A stretch of 59,091 bases of DNA. Origin: JBDHUJ01 sp039809105 (GTDB lineage: Bacteria > Patescibacteriota > Saccharimonadia > Saccharimonadales > UBA4665). Positions 48,334-56,425 of this stretch are shown one piece after another. Position 1 is the stretch's first letter, and each line of letters starts with the position of its first letter. Below the pieces are notes generated by a model that made no database searches, was not told where the DNA came from, and was given only the letters and a program-made list of their open reading frames with translations. The DNA is taken from positions 1 to 59,091 of the forward strand of contig JBDHUJ010000002.1 of the NCBI GenBank assembly GCA_039809105.1, in the 5' to 3' direction. Made by a program: the position numbers and the translations under genes.

Positions 48334-48753
48334 CTATATGACTCTTTCCCAACCGCTGATATAAACGTATTTGACATAAGTCGGATAGCTGAACACATGT
48401 GAAAACGTACCGTTCGTCACCGTTATGGTATGACCGCTGAATAGCGTGTCTATGAAAGATAGTTCGAACACCGCGTTCGCCGTCGTGCCGCTAAGCGTGA
48501 CCGTGCGGTCAGCTGTGAGCGTCCCGGTGAATTTCGTCAGCTGCGCGCTCGTGCCAGCCGTAAGTGTTACCGCTCCGCTGGCTGCCGTATCTTTTGCTGC
48601 CGTAAAACTACTACCGCCACTCGCCGCAGCGTTCTTCCATTTGCCCACCGACCCATCGTACGCTAAAACTTGTCCGTTCGACGGGTTGCTCAGCGCAACA
48701 TCCGTCGCACTCCCAATAGTACTGCTTCCACCGCTACCGCCGCCAAATCCCAC
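48334..48753 (-). CDS. Small tail-fibre-like protein heading the glucanase operon
   Basis: The 139-residue protein starts G-F-G-G-G-S-G-G-S-S-T-I-G-S-A-T-D-V-A-L-S-N-P, then G-Q-V-L-A-Y-D-G-S-V-G-K-W-K-N-A (about 28-43), the repeat found at the N-terminus of phage tail-fibre proteins and in the protein at 55418. A GTG start at 48753 is favoured: it has an AGGAGG site seven bases before and gives the same N-terminus as the homologue. It may be a scaffold or trimerisation unit for the enzymes behind it. Confidence 0.75.
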   Translation of the reverse strand: MGFGGGSGGSSTIGSATDVALSNPSNGQVLAYDGSVGKWKNAAASGGSSFTAAKDTAASGAVTLTAGTSAQLTKFTGTLTADRTVTLSGTTANAVFELSFIDTLFSGHTITVTNGTFSHVFSYPTYVKYVYISGWERVI

Positions 48754-48947
48754 AGGCAATCCTCCTCGGCATAGTTATGTTTTGTGTCGTATATTCGCTT
48801 CGGTATGTAGTCTACCTTTTTCTCGGCGCAGCTCCTGTCTGCAAGGCGCCATGAAAGATTTATAACGTGTCTACCTTCTTACTATAAGGATAAGCGGAGC
48901 GAGGTTCAAGGGGTTGCGGTAAATTTTACGCTATTTTATATCACAAA

Positions 48948-48963
48948 TGTGATGAACGTCACC
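48948..48963. promoter_or_regulatory. CRP-like palindrome upstream of the glucanase operon
   Basis: TGTGATGAACGTCACC matches the CRP consensus TGTGA-N6-TCACA except for the last base; a second dyad ATCACAAATGTGAT overlaps it at 48940-48953. It lies about 190 bases before the operon start. No crp gene is in the window, so this is a candidate only. Confidence 0.35.
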
Positions 48964-48973
48964 TATCTCACAT

Positions 48974-49148
48974 CTGAGTCTCAAAACCCTGTCACCCCGG
49001 GCTTGACCTGTCCGTCCTGTCGGAAAGACAGGCGGGCCCGGGGTCTACAACCCAGATATTTTCACAAAGCTTTAGATTCCGGGTCCACGGCATGTCGCCA
49101 TGGCATGCAAGCCCGGAATGACGAGGTTCACGGGGTTTTGAGACTCAG
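48974..49148. repeat. REP-like long inverted repeat
   Basis: CTGAGTCTCAAAACCC (48974-48989) recurs inverted up to 49148. Inside are GTCCTGTCGGAAAGACAGGC, GGGCCCGGG and CATGTCGCCATGGCATG palindromes. The outer arms resemble those of the nested repeat at 14138-14397 (TGAGGTCTCAAA / TTGAGAGTCAGG). The gap 48754-49165 holds this, the CRP-like site and no gene. Confidence 0.65.
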
Positions 49149-49165
49149 GTTCTAACACATGGCAA

Positions 49166-49194
49166 AACTCCGCTCCTCGGTGGAGGGCGGAGTT
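49166..49194 (-). terminator. Intrinsic terminator of the 46-residue gene
   Basis: AACTCCGC and GCGGAGTT with CCTC/GGAG inside form the stem; on the minus strand it ends in TTTTG. Confidence 0.8.
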
Positions 49195-49211
49195 CCAGGC
49201 TATTTGCTCGG

Positions 49212-49352
49212 CTAGAACCGCGGAATGCGCTCGTCGGCGCCAGCCTGGTCGGCCTTTTGTTGCCATTTACGCTCGAAATGGTGCAAGGCCGCATGGAGTT
49301 CCTGTGGAGAACGCTCGTTCAGGTTTAGCACATCTTTAGCTTTCTTATCCAT
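49212..49352 (-). CDS. 46-residue hypothetical protein
   Basis: The short frame begins at ATG 49350-49352 with an AGGAG site eight bases before it, encodes a charged helical peptide (K-D-V-L-N-L-N-E-R-S-P-Q-E-L then H-H-F-E-R-K-W-Q-Q-K) and is followed by an intrinsic terminator. Ribosome site, coding character and terminator support a real gene. It is the first of three small stress-type genes here. Confidence 0.6.
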   Translation of the reverse strand: MDKKAKDVLNLNERSPQELHAALHHFERKWQQKADQAGADERIPRF

Positions 49353-49425
49353 AGTCTTCTCCTCTCAATCATTATTCCAGTGTGGGGCACGTCATCTAAG
49401 AGTGTGGAGTCACCCTCGTAGCAAA

Positions 49426-49635
49426 CTACTCCGTACCGTCACGCTCCAAATCGGTTACCGCCCCGCTCGGGTGGTCGCTGTCTTCGTCTCCCGCAACCTC
49501 GTCCCGCAAATCCCGCAGGTACTGTTGCTCTTCTTCCGGCTCAAGCTCGCCCGGCTTGAGGCCATGCGAGTACAGCAGCACCTTGTCTTCGTTGGTCAAT
49601 TCGTTATAGGTAAACGAATCATCGACTGATGACAT
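49426..49635 (-). CDS. Small acidic hypothetical protein
   Basis: The 69-residue protein is very acidic (L-E-P-E-E-E-Q-Q-Y-L-R-D-L-R-D-E near 31-46) and predicted helical then disordered. An AAGGAG site six bases before the ATG supports translation. No family recognised; it lies between the 46-residue gene and the KGG protein, on the same strand. Confidence 0.6.
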   Translation of the reverse strand: MSSVDDSFTYNELTNEDKVLLYSHGLKPGELEPEEEQQYLRDLRDEVAGDEDSDHPSGAVTDLERDGTE

Positions 49636-49679
49636 TGGTCACTCCTTTCATTTTGAGCGATTACGGCGATAGGGGTTTG

Positions 49680-49919
49680 TTAGCGGCTGCCGCCTTTGCG
49701 TCCGGCCAAACGGGCGCGTTCCGGGTCGTTTTTGAAATTACCGGGACTGACACTGCCGCCGACACGGCCTGCAGCGGCAGCGCGCTTCGGGTCATTGCGA
49801 AAGTTACCCGAACTCATCATGCCACCTTTGCGGCCCGCACGTGCGTGCCCGGCCGGGTCACCGTGCCAGCCTTTCTTACTGGTGTTGCCCGCTTTTTTGG
49901 TTGCCATACTGGTTGCCAT
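49680..49919 (-). CDS. KGG-motif stress protein
   Basis: The 79-residue basic protein has three repeats of the con-10/GsiB-type KGG motif: H-A-R-A-G-R-K-G-G, R-A-A-A-A-G-R-V-G-G and R-A-R-L-A-G-R-K-G-G, each preceded by G-N-F-x-N-D-P or G-D-P. Such hydrophilic proteins accumulate under drought, starvation or sporulation and protect macromolecules. A GGAG site lies before the ATG. It is followed by two other small genes on the same strand. Confidence 0.88.
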   Translation of the reverse strand: MATSMATKKAGNTSKKGWHGDPAGHARAGRKGGMMSSGNFRNDPKRAAAAGRVGGSVSPGNFKNDPERARLAGRKGGSR

Positions 49920-50000
49920 AAGCGTATCTCCTTATGATTAGGGACAATGGTAATTTTACGTGTGTCGCAGCGAAGCATCTATAAGATATCTTACTTTTAC

Positions 50001-50383
50001 TATTAGGGAGGGGCTTGCCACATTCTGCGGCCCCGCGACTGCGCGTCGGCAAGCATAGCTTGCCCGGCAGATTGCCTTGCAGCGAGCCACTGGCTCGCCT
50101 CACCCTCCCGATTGCTCTTCGAAGTAAATTCGAAAAGCAATCTCCCTCCCCCTGAAGCTCGGGCTTACGCCCTCGTTCGCTTCGCTCAGTAGCTTCCGGG
50201 AAGGGCTCGCCCTTCCCGATTTTTTTCGAAATGAATTCGAAAAGAATCTCCCACCCACGTCCCGCGGGCCCGGAACTTATCTGACTTGCAGCAGAGCTTC
50301 AAATCAGTAAGGTTCCCTTGCGCAGTACCACTGGTACTGCTCACCCTGAAGCTCGGCTATCGCCTCGTTCGCTGCGCTCATGT
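50001..50383. repeat. Array of structured elements, family 2 (copy 3, compound)
   Basis: This gene-free stretch holds at least two family 2 units: GATTGC...TTCGAA/TTCGAA...GCAATC and GATTTTTTTCGAA/TTCGAAAAGAATC hairpins around GAAGTAAATTC or GAAATGAATTC, GGGAAGGG/CCCTTCCC with CTCG loop, and the tail CGGGCTTACGCCCTCGTTCG. Further hairpins are GCAAG/CTTGC, GCGAGCC/GGCTCGC and GCAGTACC/GGTACTGC. The rest of 49920-50550 shows nothing more. Confidence 0.7.
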
Positions 50384-50554
50384 GTGACTTGAGAGGAATT
50401 GAGAGGACAGTCCTCACAATATTACAACACCGTAAGATTGGGGCTTGCATTCTGCCTCTCAGCCATCTTTGAAGCAGGCAACCTACGTTCGTGAATACTC
50501 CGACTTATATATGCCTGGGCGTATGTATGAGCCACAGTAATGTTCAATGTTTTG

Positions 50555-50597
50555 TTGACAATGAATGTTTTAGAGACTATATTGTTTAGTGACTAAA
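50555..50597 (+). promoter_or_regulatory. marR promoter with two operator-like dyads
   Basis: TTGACA (50555-50560) and TATATT (50578-50583) are 17 bases apart, an ideal core promoter. TTTAGTGACTAAA (50585-50597) is a perfect dyad over the transcription start; TTTAGAGACTATA (from 50569) is a weaker copy 16 bases before it, over the -10 box. Both fit binding by the MarR protein next to them. Confidence 0.75.
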
Positions 50598-50608
50598 ATG
50601 TTTAGCTT

Positions 50609-51055
50609 ATGAACAAACGCGAAGAACTTACCAGACAACTCACCGAAACCATGCAGGCCATGAAACGTGGCATGCATGCCTACCAGCAGGCCCACGCCCA
50701 GGACTACCCCCTGTCGCACGCCCAGGCGGAACTGCTGTTCACTATCCGCCACAGCCAACCTGTCAGTGCCAAAGAGCTGGCGACTAAGCTCAATATGACG
50801 CCCGGCGCGATTTCCCAGTTCGTCGAAAGTATTGAGCAACAAGGCTTTCTGGAGCGCCACGCCAGCCAAGAAGACCGCCGCGTCCAGTACCTGCAGCTTT
50901 CTGCCGAAGGCGAAGCTCTCATCCATCGCTTCGAACAGCACCGCACCCGCATGATGCAGACCATCATCCGCGACCTGACCGACGAAGAGCTGGAGGTCTG
51001 GCTGCGCGTCCAGCAGAAAATGATTGCATTTTTCAAAGCACAAACTACCGAGTAG
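50609..51055 (+). CDS. MarR family repressor
   Basis: The 148-residue protein has the winged helix of the MarR family: S-A-K-E-L-A-T-K-L-N-M-T-P-G-A-I-S-Q-F-V (about 52-71), wing H-A-S-Q-E-D-R-R-V-Q-Y-L-Q-L-S-A-E-G (about 83-100), and flanking dimer helices. It precedes the DHA2 exporter by 18 bases in the same direction, the layout of a drug-sensing repressor and its pump. A dyad at the transcription start points to autoregulation. Confidence 0.93.
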   Translation: MNKREELTRQLTETMQAMKRGMHAYQQAHAQDYPLSHAQAELLFTIRHSQPVSAKELATKLNMTPGAISQFVESIEQQGFLERHASQEDRRVQYLQLSAEGEALIHRFEQHRTRMMQTIIRDLTDEELEVWLRVQQKMIAFFKAQTTE

Positions 51056-51073
51056 ACAACAAAAGGAGAACCC

Positions 51074-52678
51074 ATGTTACAGAAAGTATTACGCCGCAAG
51101 GTCATGGCCGCAGAAACCGCACCGGCTGCCCACATAGAGGAACCGGCCGAGCGCTCACACGCCGAAATCATGACCGTCATCTTTGCGCTGATGCTCGCCA
51201 TGCTGTTGGCCGCGCTCGACCAGACCATCGTCTCGACCGCTCTGCCGAAAATCGCCAGCGACCTGCACGGGCTTAGCAAGTACTCCTGGGTCGCCACTGC
51301 ATATCTCCTGACCAGCGCTGTTTCGACGCCGTTGTACGGCAAAATCAGCGACATGTTCGGCCGCAAGAAAATATTCCTCATCGCCATCGGCATCTTCCTA
51401 CTCGGTTCGGTGCTGTGCGGCATGGCGCAGAGCATGAACCAGCTCATCGTCTTCCGTGGCTTGCAGGGCTTGGGAGCCGGTGGACTTATGACGCTGGTCT
51501 TCGCCATCATCGGTGACATCGTCCCACCACGACAACGCGGCAAGTACCAGGGTTATTTCGGCGCTGTCTTCGCTATCTCGTCTGTCATCGGCCCGCTGCT
51601 TGGCGGGCTGTTCACCGACCACCTCAGCTGGCGCTGGGTGTTCTACATAAACATCCCGCTCGGGCTTATCGCCATGGCCGCCATTTCTACCCGCCTGCAC
51701 TTACCGGTCAAAAAATCTCCGCACAAAGTCGATTACGCCGGGGCTGGGTTGCTGGCCGTCAGTGTCGTCAGTCTGCTGCTCGCGACCGTCTGGGGCGGCG
51801 TGGATTATCCGTGGGGTTCGGCGCAGATTATCGGCCTGTTCGCCACTTCGTTAGTAGGCGGCCTGCTGTTCGTAGTACGTGAACACTACGCCAAAGAACC
51901 TATTTTGCCGCTCAAACTGTTCCGTAACAGCATTTTCAGCGTCTCCACCCTGCTCAGCTTCCTCATCGGCATCGTCATGTTCGGCGCGCTCATATTCCTG
52001 CCGCAGTACCAGCAGATTGTCCGGGGCGATTCTGCTACCAAATCCGGCCTGATGCTCCTGCCGCTGGTCGCCGGCCTGATGGCATCATCCATCGCCTCTG
52101 GCCGCCTGATTTCCAAGTTCGGGCATTACCGTAAATTCCCCATCGTCGGTACCGCCATCGTGGCCGTCGCGTTCTGGCTGTTCAGTCACATCACGGTCGA
52201 TACCAACCGCGTGGTGCTCGGCCTGTGGATGGCCGTGCTCGGCATGGGCATCGGTATGGTCATGCCCGTACTGACGCTGGCCGTACAGAATGCCGTCAAC
52301 CGCAAAGACCTCGGTACCGCCACATCGTCCGTCGTGTTCTTCCGGACCATCGGGAGCGCACTGGGCGCAGCAGTGTTCGGCGCGATACTACTGAACCGGT
52401 TGACCCACCACATCACCGAAACCATAGGCGGTGCCGCCGGCGCCGAAGCCGCCAAAGGCATCAGCCGCAGCGCCAGCAGCTTACAGAACCTACCGCCCGA
52501 AGTCGCCCATCAGGTCTTGACCGCCTTCGCGAACTCGTTCCACGATGTGTTTCTCTTCGGCATTCCCTTTGCCATCGCCGCGTTCATCGTCGCCCTGTTC
52601 CTGAAGGACACGCCGCTGCAAGGTCCCGCCAAAGCCGAGGCCCAGGCCGAAGACATGGAATCCTCCCACGGGATTTAA
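51074..52678 (+). CDS. MFS drug exporter, DHA2 family, under MarR control
   Basis: The 534-residue pump has 14 membrane helices. L-D-Q-T-I-V-S-T-A-L-P-K-I (motif D1, near 47-59), G-K-I-S-D-M-F-G-R-K-K (motif A, near 88-98), R-G-L-Q-G-L-G-A-G-G (motif B) and G-P-L-L-G-G (motif C) are those of proton-coupled multidrug antiporters of the EmrB/LfrA type. An AAAGGAG site precedes the ATG. It ends only five bases from the stop of the GH16 gene on the other strand. Confidence 0.93.
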   Translation: MLQKVLRRKVMAAETAPAAHIEEPAERSHAEIMTVIFALMLAMLLAALDQTIVSTALPKIASDLHGLSKYSWVATAYLLTSAVSTPLYGKISDMFGRKKIFLIAIGIFLLGSVLCGMAQSMNQLIVFRGLQGLGAGGLMTLVFAIIGDIVPPRQRGKYQGYFGAVFAISSVIGPLLGGLFTDHLSWRWVFYINIPLGLIAMAAISTRLHLPVKKSPHKVDYAGAGLLAVSVVSLLLATVWGGVDYPWGSAQIIGLFATSLVGGLLFVVREHYAKEPILPLKLFRNSIFSVSTLLSFLIGIVMFGALIFLPQYQQIVRGDSATKSGLMLLPLVAGLMASSIASGRLISKFGHYRKFPIVGTAIVAVAFWLFSHITVDTNRVVLGLWMAVLGMGIGMVMPVLTLAVQNAVNRKDLGTATSSVVFFRTIGSALGAAVFGAILLNRLTHHITETIGGAAGAEAAKGISRSASSLQNLPPEVAHQVLTAFANSFHDVFLFGIPFAIAAFIVALFLKDTPLQGPAKAEAQAEDMESSHGI

Positions 52679-52683
52679 AATCT

Positions 52684-53490
52684 TCAGGAGTCCATGGTAT
52701 AGACGCACATCCAGTCTATCTGGACATGCCCGACAGTCGCTGGGTCAGGTACACCGCCAGTCGTGCAGCCTTGGCCCAGGAACCCAAGCTCACCGCTTGG
52801 CACCTGGTTCGGTGTATTGAGGGCGAGCGACCCGTCGATATACCAGCGCAAGGAGTTCGGTTTCCATTCTATGACGTAGGTGTGCCAATCCGACCACAGT
52901 GCAGCAGTATTCACGGCCTGCTGGCCGCCACTCGGGTTCGCGAAATGATAGAATCCGCCGACGCCTCCGCTGATATCGCCTTCGGGCCAGTCGAACTCAC
53001 CGTTGTCCGGCCAGTTATTGCTGTCTATGCAGAGCACGACAAAACCATAATTGGTACCGGTCACGCCAGTGGCACGCATGCGGTAAGCATAACGGCCGTA
53101 CGTCTGCTTTGGCAGCCCGGAAGGCAGCAACGGTTTCACTACTCCGCCGAGCGGCACATTGGTGCCGCTGATGTTCTCGGTATGCATGTAGATATCGAGA
53201 CAGCTATCGTGTGTAGACATCGTCTTGGAGGCATAGTATTGGCCATTGTTTGATGTGTCGAGGTTGCCGTCCTTGTACGACTTGAACCGGTCTTTGTAAA
53301 GTGCGTAGCCTGAACCAGCGGCGGTTAGCAGGCCAGTTTGGGCGTCAGGCACGAACCCGCCGATAGGCACATCATCGTTGAAGTCCTCAGCCACGACCTG
53401 CGTCCAGCCGGGCAGGTTACCGACCGGCATCGCCGTCGTCTGAGGTACTGGCGCGCCGATTGCCGCGCGGCGTGTCACCATCAAGGTCAT
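52684..53490 (-). CDS. GH16 family glycoside hydrolase (beta-glucanase type)
   Basis: The 268-residue protein has a jelly-roll GH16 domain with the catalytic motif E165-F-D-W-P-E170 (E-x-D-x-x-E, nucleophile and acid/base Glu) after N-N-W-P-D-N-G. Cleavage of beta-1,3- or beta-1,3/1,4-glucan is the usual activity. No signal peptide, but a short Pro/Thr N-terminal stretch. The ATG overlaps the stop of the fibre-like gene at 53487 (ATGA), so enzyme and fibre protein are made together, as in the GH81 operon. Confidence 0.85.
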   Translation of the reverse strand: MTLMVTRRAAIGAPVPQTTAMPVGNLPGWTQVVAEDFNDDVPIGGFVPDAQTGLLTAAGSGYALYKDRFKSYKDGNLDTSNNGQYYASKTMSTHDSCLDIYMHTENISGTNVPLGGVVKPLLPSGLPKQTYGRYAYRMRATGVTGTNYGFVVLCIDSNNWPDNGEFDWPEGDISGGVGGFYHFANPSGGQQAVNTAALWSDWHTYVIEWKPNSLRWYIDGSLALNTPNQVPSGELGFLGQGCTTGGVPDPATVGHVQIDWMCVYTMDS

Positions 53491-55418
53491 ACCGCTGTAT
53501 CTCCCGTAACAACCCACTCATCGAGCCCGCTTGACGCATCGGCCAAAGAAATGCCATAGGTCACCTGGAAGTATGTGTCGACAGCCGCCCGCGTCGTCGC
53601 ATCGATAGCGCTGTACGCGATAACCTCCATGATATTGCCATAGAATGTCTCCGCGCTACCATTGGGATTTGCTCCGATACATCCGGCGAGCGAGCTGGTG
53701 TTCGACGTAGTACCGCTTGTTACGGTCGCTGTCGCAGCTTGGGTACCGTTCTTGTAGAGCACTTCCGCGCCGCCTGCGTAGTTGAAGACACCGGTCAGTA
53801 CGACATTCTCGCCCGCCGTAACAGCCGAACCGGTAGCGACTACCGAACCGTCCGTATCCAGCCGCCGGGCGCTCATCACACTATTTCCACTGCCGTCGCG
53901 ATGCCGGACAGCTATACGCGCATTCAGCGAGCTGGTGCCCGTCGAAAGTGTGAAGAGCGAACGGACGCCCGAGGAAACCGTGTTGCAGGTATATACCGCG
54001 AAGACGCAGAGCGTGCTTATATTCTGGGCGAGGTTCAACACCGAACCAGTCAGGTTCAAGTACTGGCTCGTACCGTTGAACGCTACGCCGGTATGGCCAT
54101 TCATGGCGTTTGTCTTGAGCGTCGGCTGGTTGGCGGTAGTCCCCTGGACTGCCGCTGGTAGGTTGTTGCCGGAGGATTCCGGCCATGATGAAACCGCTGA
54201 GCCGTTCGCACCCGTCAAGTCATCGCCTTTATACCGCATGAGCATGTTCGTCGTCGGCAATGCCGAGCCAGTTCCCGGACGCTTGCGCAGGCTAAGGGAT
54301 GACCACTGTACCCGTGTCTTCAGCCCGCCACTGTTATGCAGTGTCACGTTGGAACCCGGCACCAAGATAGCCTGTCCGGCTCCAGTCTGTGATAGCTCTA
54401 TAATCGTATTGTCTTGGAACGCAACGCTGGCCGAAGACGGGACTGTCACGTTGACATTCGACGCCCCTTCTACCTCGATAACACTGCCGGCGTCCGCGAG
54501 CGCCAGCGTAAAATCTGCGACTTTCTTGCTGGCAGGAGCGGCATAGAACCGCGAGTCGGCCGAAGCAGCATAGGCGGCGGGCACTGGGCCGGTGTACGGC
54601 GCGTATGTGCCGTTCAGAGCCGAGAGCGGCGTGGAATCCAGCGAGTACCAAATGCCCACGGATGAGGCATAGCGCAAAGTCACGCCAAGCCCTAGCGAAG
54701 TCAGGGTCAGGGTCGTGGCGCCACTGGCCACATTGAAAACATCGGTCGAGCCACCACGGGATACCACACAGCTGTTACTGCCGGATACCACTTTTACGGC
54801 CACTTGCGTGCCATCCGTCGGTGCGGTCGGAAGCGTAATAGTTACGCTGGCGCTCGTCGTATTCACTGGTACGTACTCACCAGCTGCAGCGGTGTAGTTC
54901 GCCGTTTTTACCGCAGTAGCAACCAAACCCCCTGGTGTCGTCCAGGCCAGCGCAGACCCGTTGTACGACAACACCTGACCGGTCGTCGCGCCACCGGCCG
55001 ATAGTTTAGCATACGCGACACTGCCATCGGTCGGGGTACGGGCATCGCTGAGGCGGGTGTCATTCGTCGTTACGACCGTCTGGCCTCCGGCTTGCAGTAT
55101 GCCGGTGAAGTTCTTGGTTCCGGCAACTGATTCGTTTCCGGAGACATGTACGACTGCCGTATCATCAGCCTTGCCACTGAGTCCGGGAACTGTCGGCGCA
55201 TCCGCCGTACCGCCGAGGTCACCGGCAAGCTGGAGTTTGCCTTTGGTGCTGGTTGTCGCATCGGGAGTCGAACCGCCGCCGCTGATTACGGCGTTCTTCC
55301 ATTTACCGACGCCCGCGTCATATGTCAACACTTCATTGTTTGCGGGGTTACTGAGTGCGACATCAGTACTGCCACCAATACTTGACGAACCGCCTCCACC
55401 TCCAGGGCCAAATCCCAT
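53487..55418 (-). CDS. Tail-fibre-like protein with a LamG/concanavalin-type C-terminal domain
   Basis: The 643-residue protein opens with Gly-rich G-F-G-P-G-G-G-G-G and the motif G-S-T-D-V-A-L-S-N-P-A-N-N-E-V-L-T-Y-D (16-34), followed by phage-fibre repeats (K-G-K-L-Q-L-A-G-D-L-G-G-T-A, D-A-R-T-P-T-D-G-S-V). The last 250 residues resemble a LamG-like sugar-binding domain (A-F-N-G-T-S-Q-Y-L-N-L, A-E-V-L-Y-K-N-G-T-Q). A GGAGG site precedes the ATG. No signal peptide or phage structural genes are seen nearby. It probably targets the co-encoded GH16 enzyme to a glucan surface. Confidence 0.8.
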   Translation of the reverse strand: MGFGPGGGGGSSSIGGSTDVALSNPANNEVLTYDAGVGKWKNAVISGGGSTPDATTSTKGKLQLAGDLGGTADAPTVPGLSGKADDTAVVHVSGNESVAGTKNFTGILQAGGQTVVTTNDTRLSDARTPTDGSVAYAKLSAGGATTGQVLSYNGSALAWTTPGGLVATAVKTANYTAAAGEYVPVNTTSASVTITLPTAPTDGTQVAVKVVSGSNSCVVSRGGSTDVFNVASGATTLTLTSLGLGVTLRYASSVGIWYSLDSTPLSALNGTYAPYTGPVPAAYAASADSRFYAAPASKKVADFTLALADAGSVIEVEGASNVNVTVPSSASVAFQDNTIIELSQTGAGQAILVPGSNVTLHNSGGLKTRVQWSSLSLRKRPGTGSALPTTNMLMRYKGDDLTGANGSAVSSWPESSGNNLPAAVQGTTANQPTLKTNAMNGHTGVAFNGTSQYLNLTGSVLNLAQNISTLCVFAVYTCNTVSSGVRSLFTLSTGTSSLNARIAVRHRDGSGNSVMSARRLDTDGSVVATGSAVTAGENVVLTGVFNYAGGAEVLYKNGTQAATATVTSGTTSNTSSLAGCIGANPNGSAETFYGNIMEVIAYSAIDATTRAAVDTYFQVTYGISLADASSGLDEWVVTGDTAV

Positions 55419-55661
55419 ATATGCCTCCGTCTGCTTGATAAGATTTTTATTGAGAGAGTCCGTAAATAGTACGACTAGTTACTTGTAAAGTATAAGGGGC
55501 ATCCGAGAGGACGGCAATGTGATTGTTGTTACAAAGCAGATAAGCCCTCTCTTGTTGAAGCCTAGTAGGTCTGCAGCGAGCAACACGGACATCTTTAGTC
55601 ACAAAGCTATAAGTTGGTAAGATGGGTTAGAGAAGAGTTGCCAATTATTTGCCTACGAGAA

Positions 55662-56387
55662 TCAGATGCTGAGGTCGAGGCGGACGAAGGCTTCGGCGTA
55701 GGTTGCGCCTACTTTGGCGCTGTTGCTGGCGGCCCATTGTTTGACCATTTCGCATGTCGCGTCGGGGTTGCCCAGCTGGCTGGCGTGGGCGCGAAGCGCC
55801 TGGAGTTTGGTGTCCATGTAGGGCGATATATCGACATAGAAATTCGATTCGCCGAAGTTGCTCATAAGTATGGTTGTCACCTTGTGCGGCTCCAAGCCCG
55901 CTTGGAGTAGTTCAGGGAAGCTCAGATGGTCGCGGGCCAACGGATAAATGGCGTCGAGCGCGGCTTGGCCGGCCGCCCGATGGTCGGTGTGGTTTACCAT
56001 GCCGCGGTCGGCATCGTACACCATGGTTGGGTCCATGGTGACAACCACGTCCGGCTTAACCTGTCGAATAACCCGGGCAACGTCGCGCTTGACGTCCAGG
56101 TTGCATTCCAAACACCCGTCGTCGTAATCGCAGAAAAACACATCGGTCAGGCCTAAAATCTGGCCGGCCCGGCGTTGTTCCTCGCGGCGCATGTCGCGCA
56201 GCTGGTCGGGCTGCAGGCTGCGGTCTTCGGTGCCTTTGTTGGCATTCGTAAGTATAAGGTAGTAGCCCTGTGCGCCTTCGGCGATGAACTTCGCCATCGT
56301 TCCAGCGGCACTGAATTCTAAATCATCTGGGTGTGCCGCCACGCCCAAGACTACTTTCGGCTGTAAAGGAGAAAATGCTGTTGCCAT
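55662..56387 (-). CDS. PIG-L / LmbE family deacetylase
   Basis: The 241-residue zinc enzyme has A-H-P-D-D-L-E-F (18-25, zinc ligands His19 and Asp22, base Asp21) and N-H-T-D-H (near 132-136), the motifs of N-acetylglucosamine-type deacetylases such as PIG-L, MshB and BshB. It removes acetyl groups from small sugar conjugates; a thiol-cofactor or glycan role is possible. A TACAAT box six bases before the ATG gives a leaderless message. In front of it, 55419-55661 on the downstream side is empty of genes. Confidence 0.9.
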   Translation of the reverse strand: MATAFSPLQPKVVLGVAAHPDDLEFSAAGTMAKFIAEGAQGYYLILTNANKGTEDRSLQPDQLRDMRREEQRRAGQILGLTDVFFCDYDDGCLECNLDVKRDVARVIRQVKPDVVVTMDPTMVYDADRGMVNHTDHRAAGQAALDAIYPLARDHLSFPELLQAGLEPHKVTTILMSNFGESNFYVDISPYMDTKLQALRAHASQLGNPDATCEMVKQWAASNSAKVGATYAEAFVRLDLSI

Positions 56388-56425
56388 GCGGTCATTGTAT
56401 ACCGCGACTAAGTTTCATGCCAAAT

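Noticed and set aside
42488..55418. Complete prophage
   Set aside because: Only fibre-like modules occur; no capsid, portal, terminase, sheath, holin or integrase gene is visible and the region is broken by MarR-MFS and stress genes.
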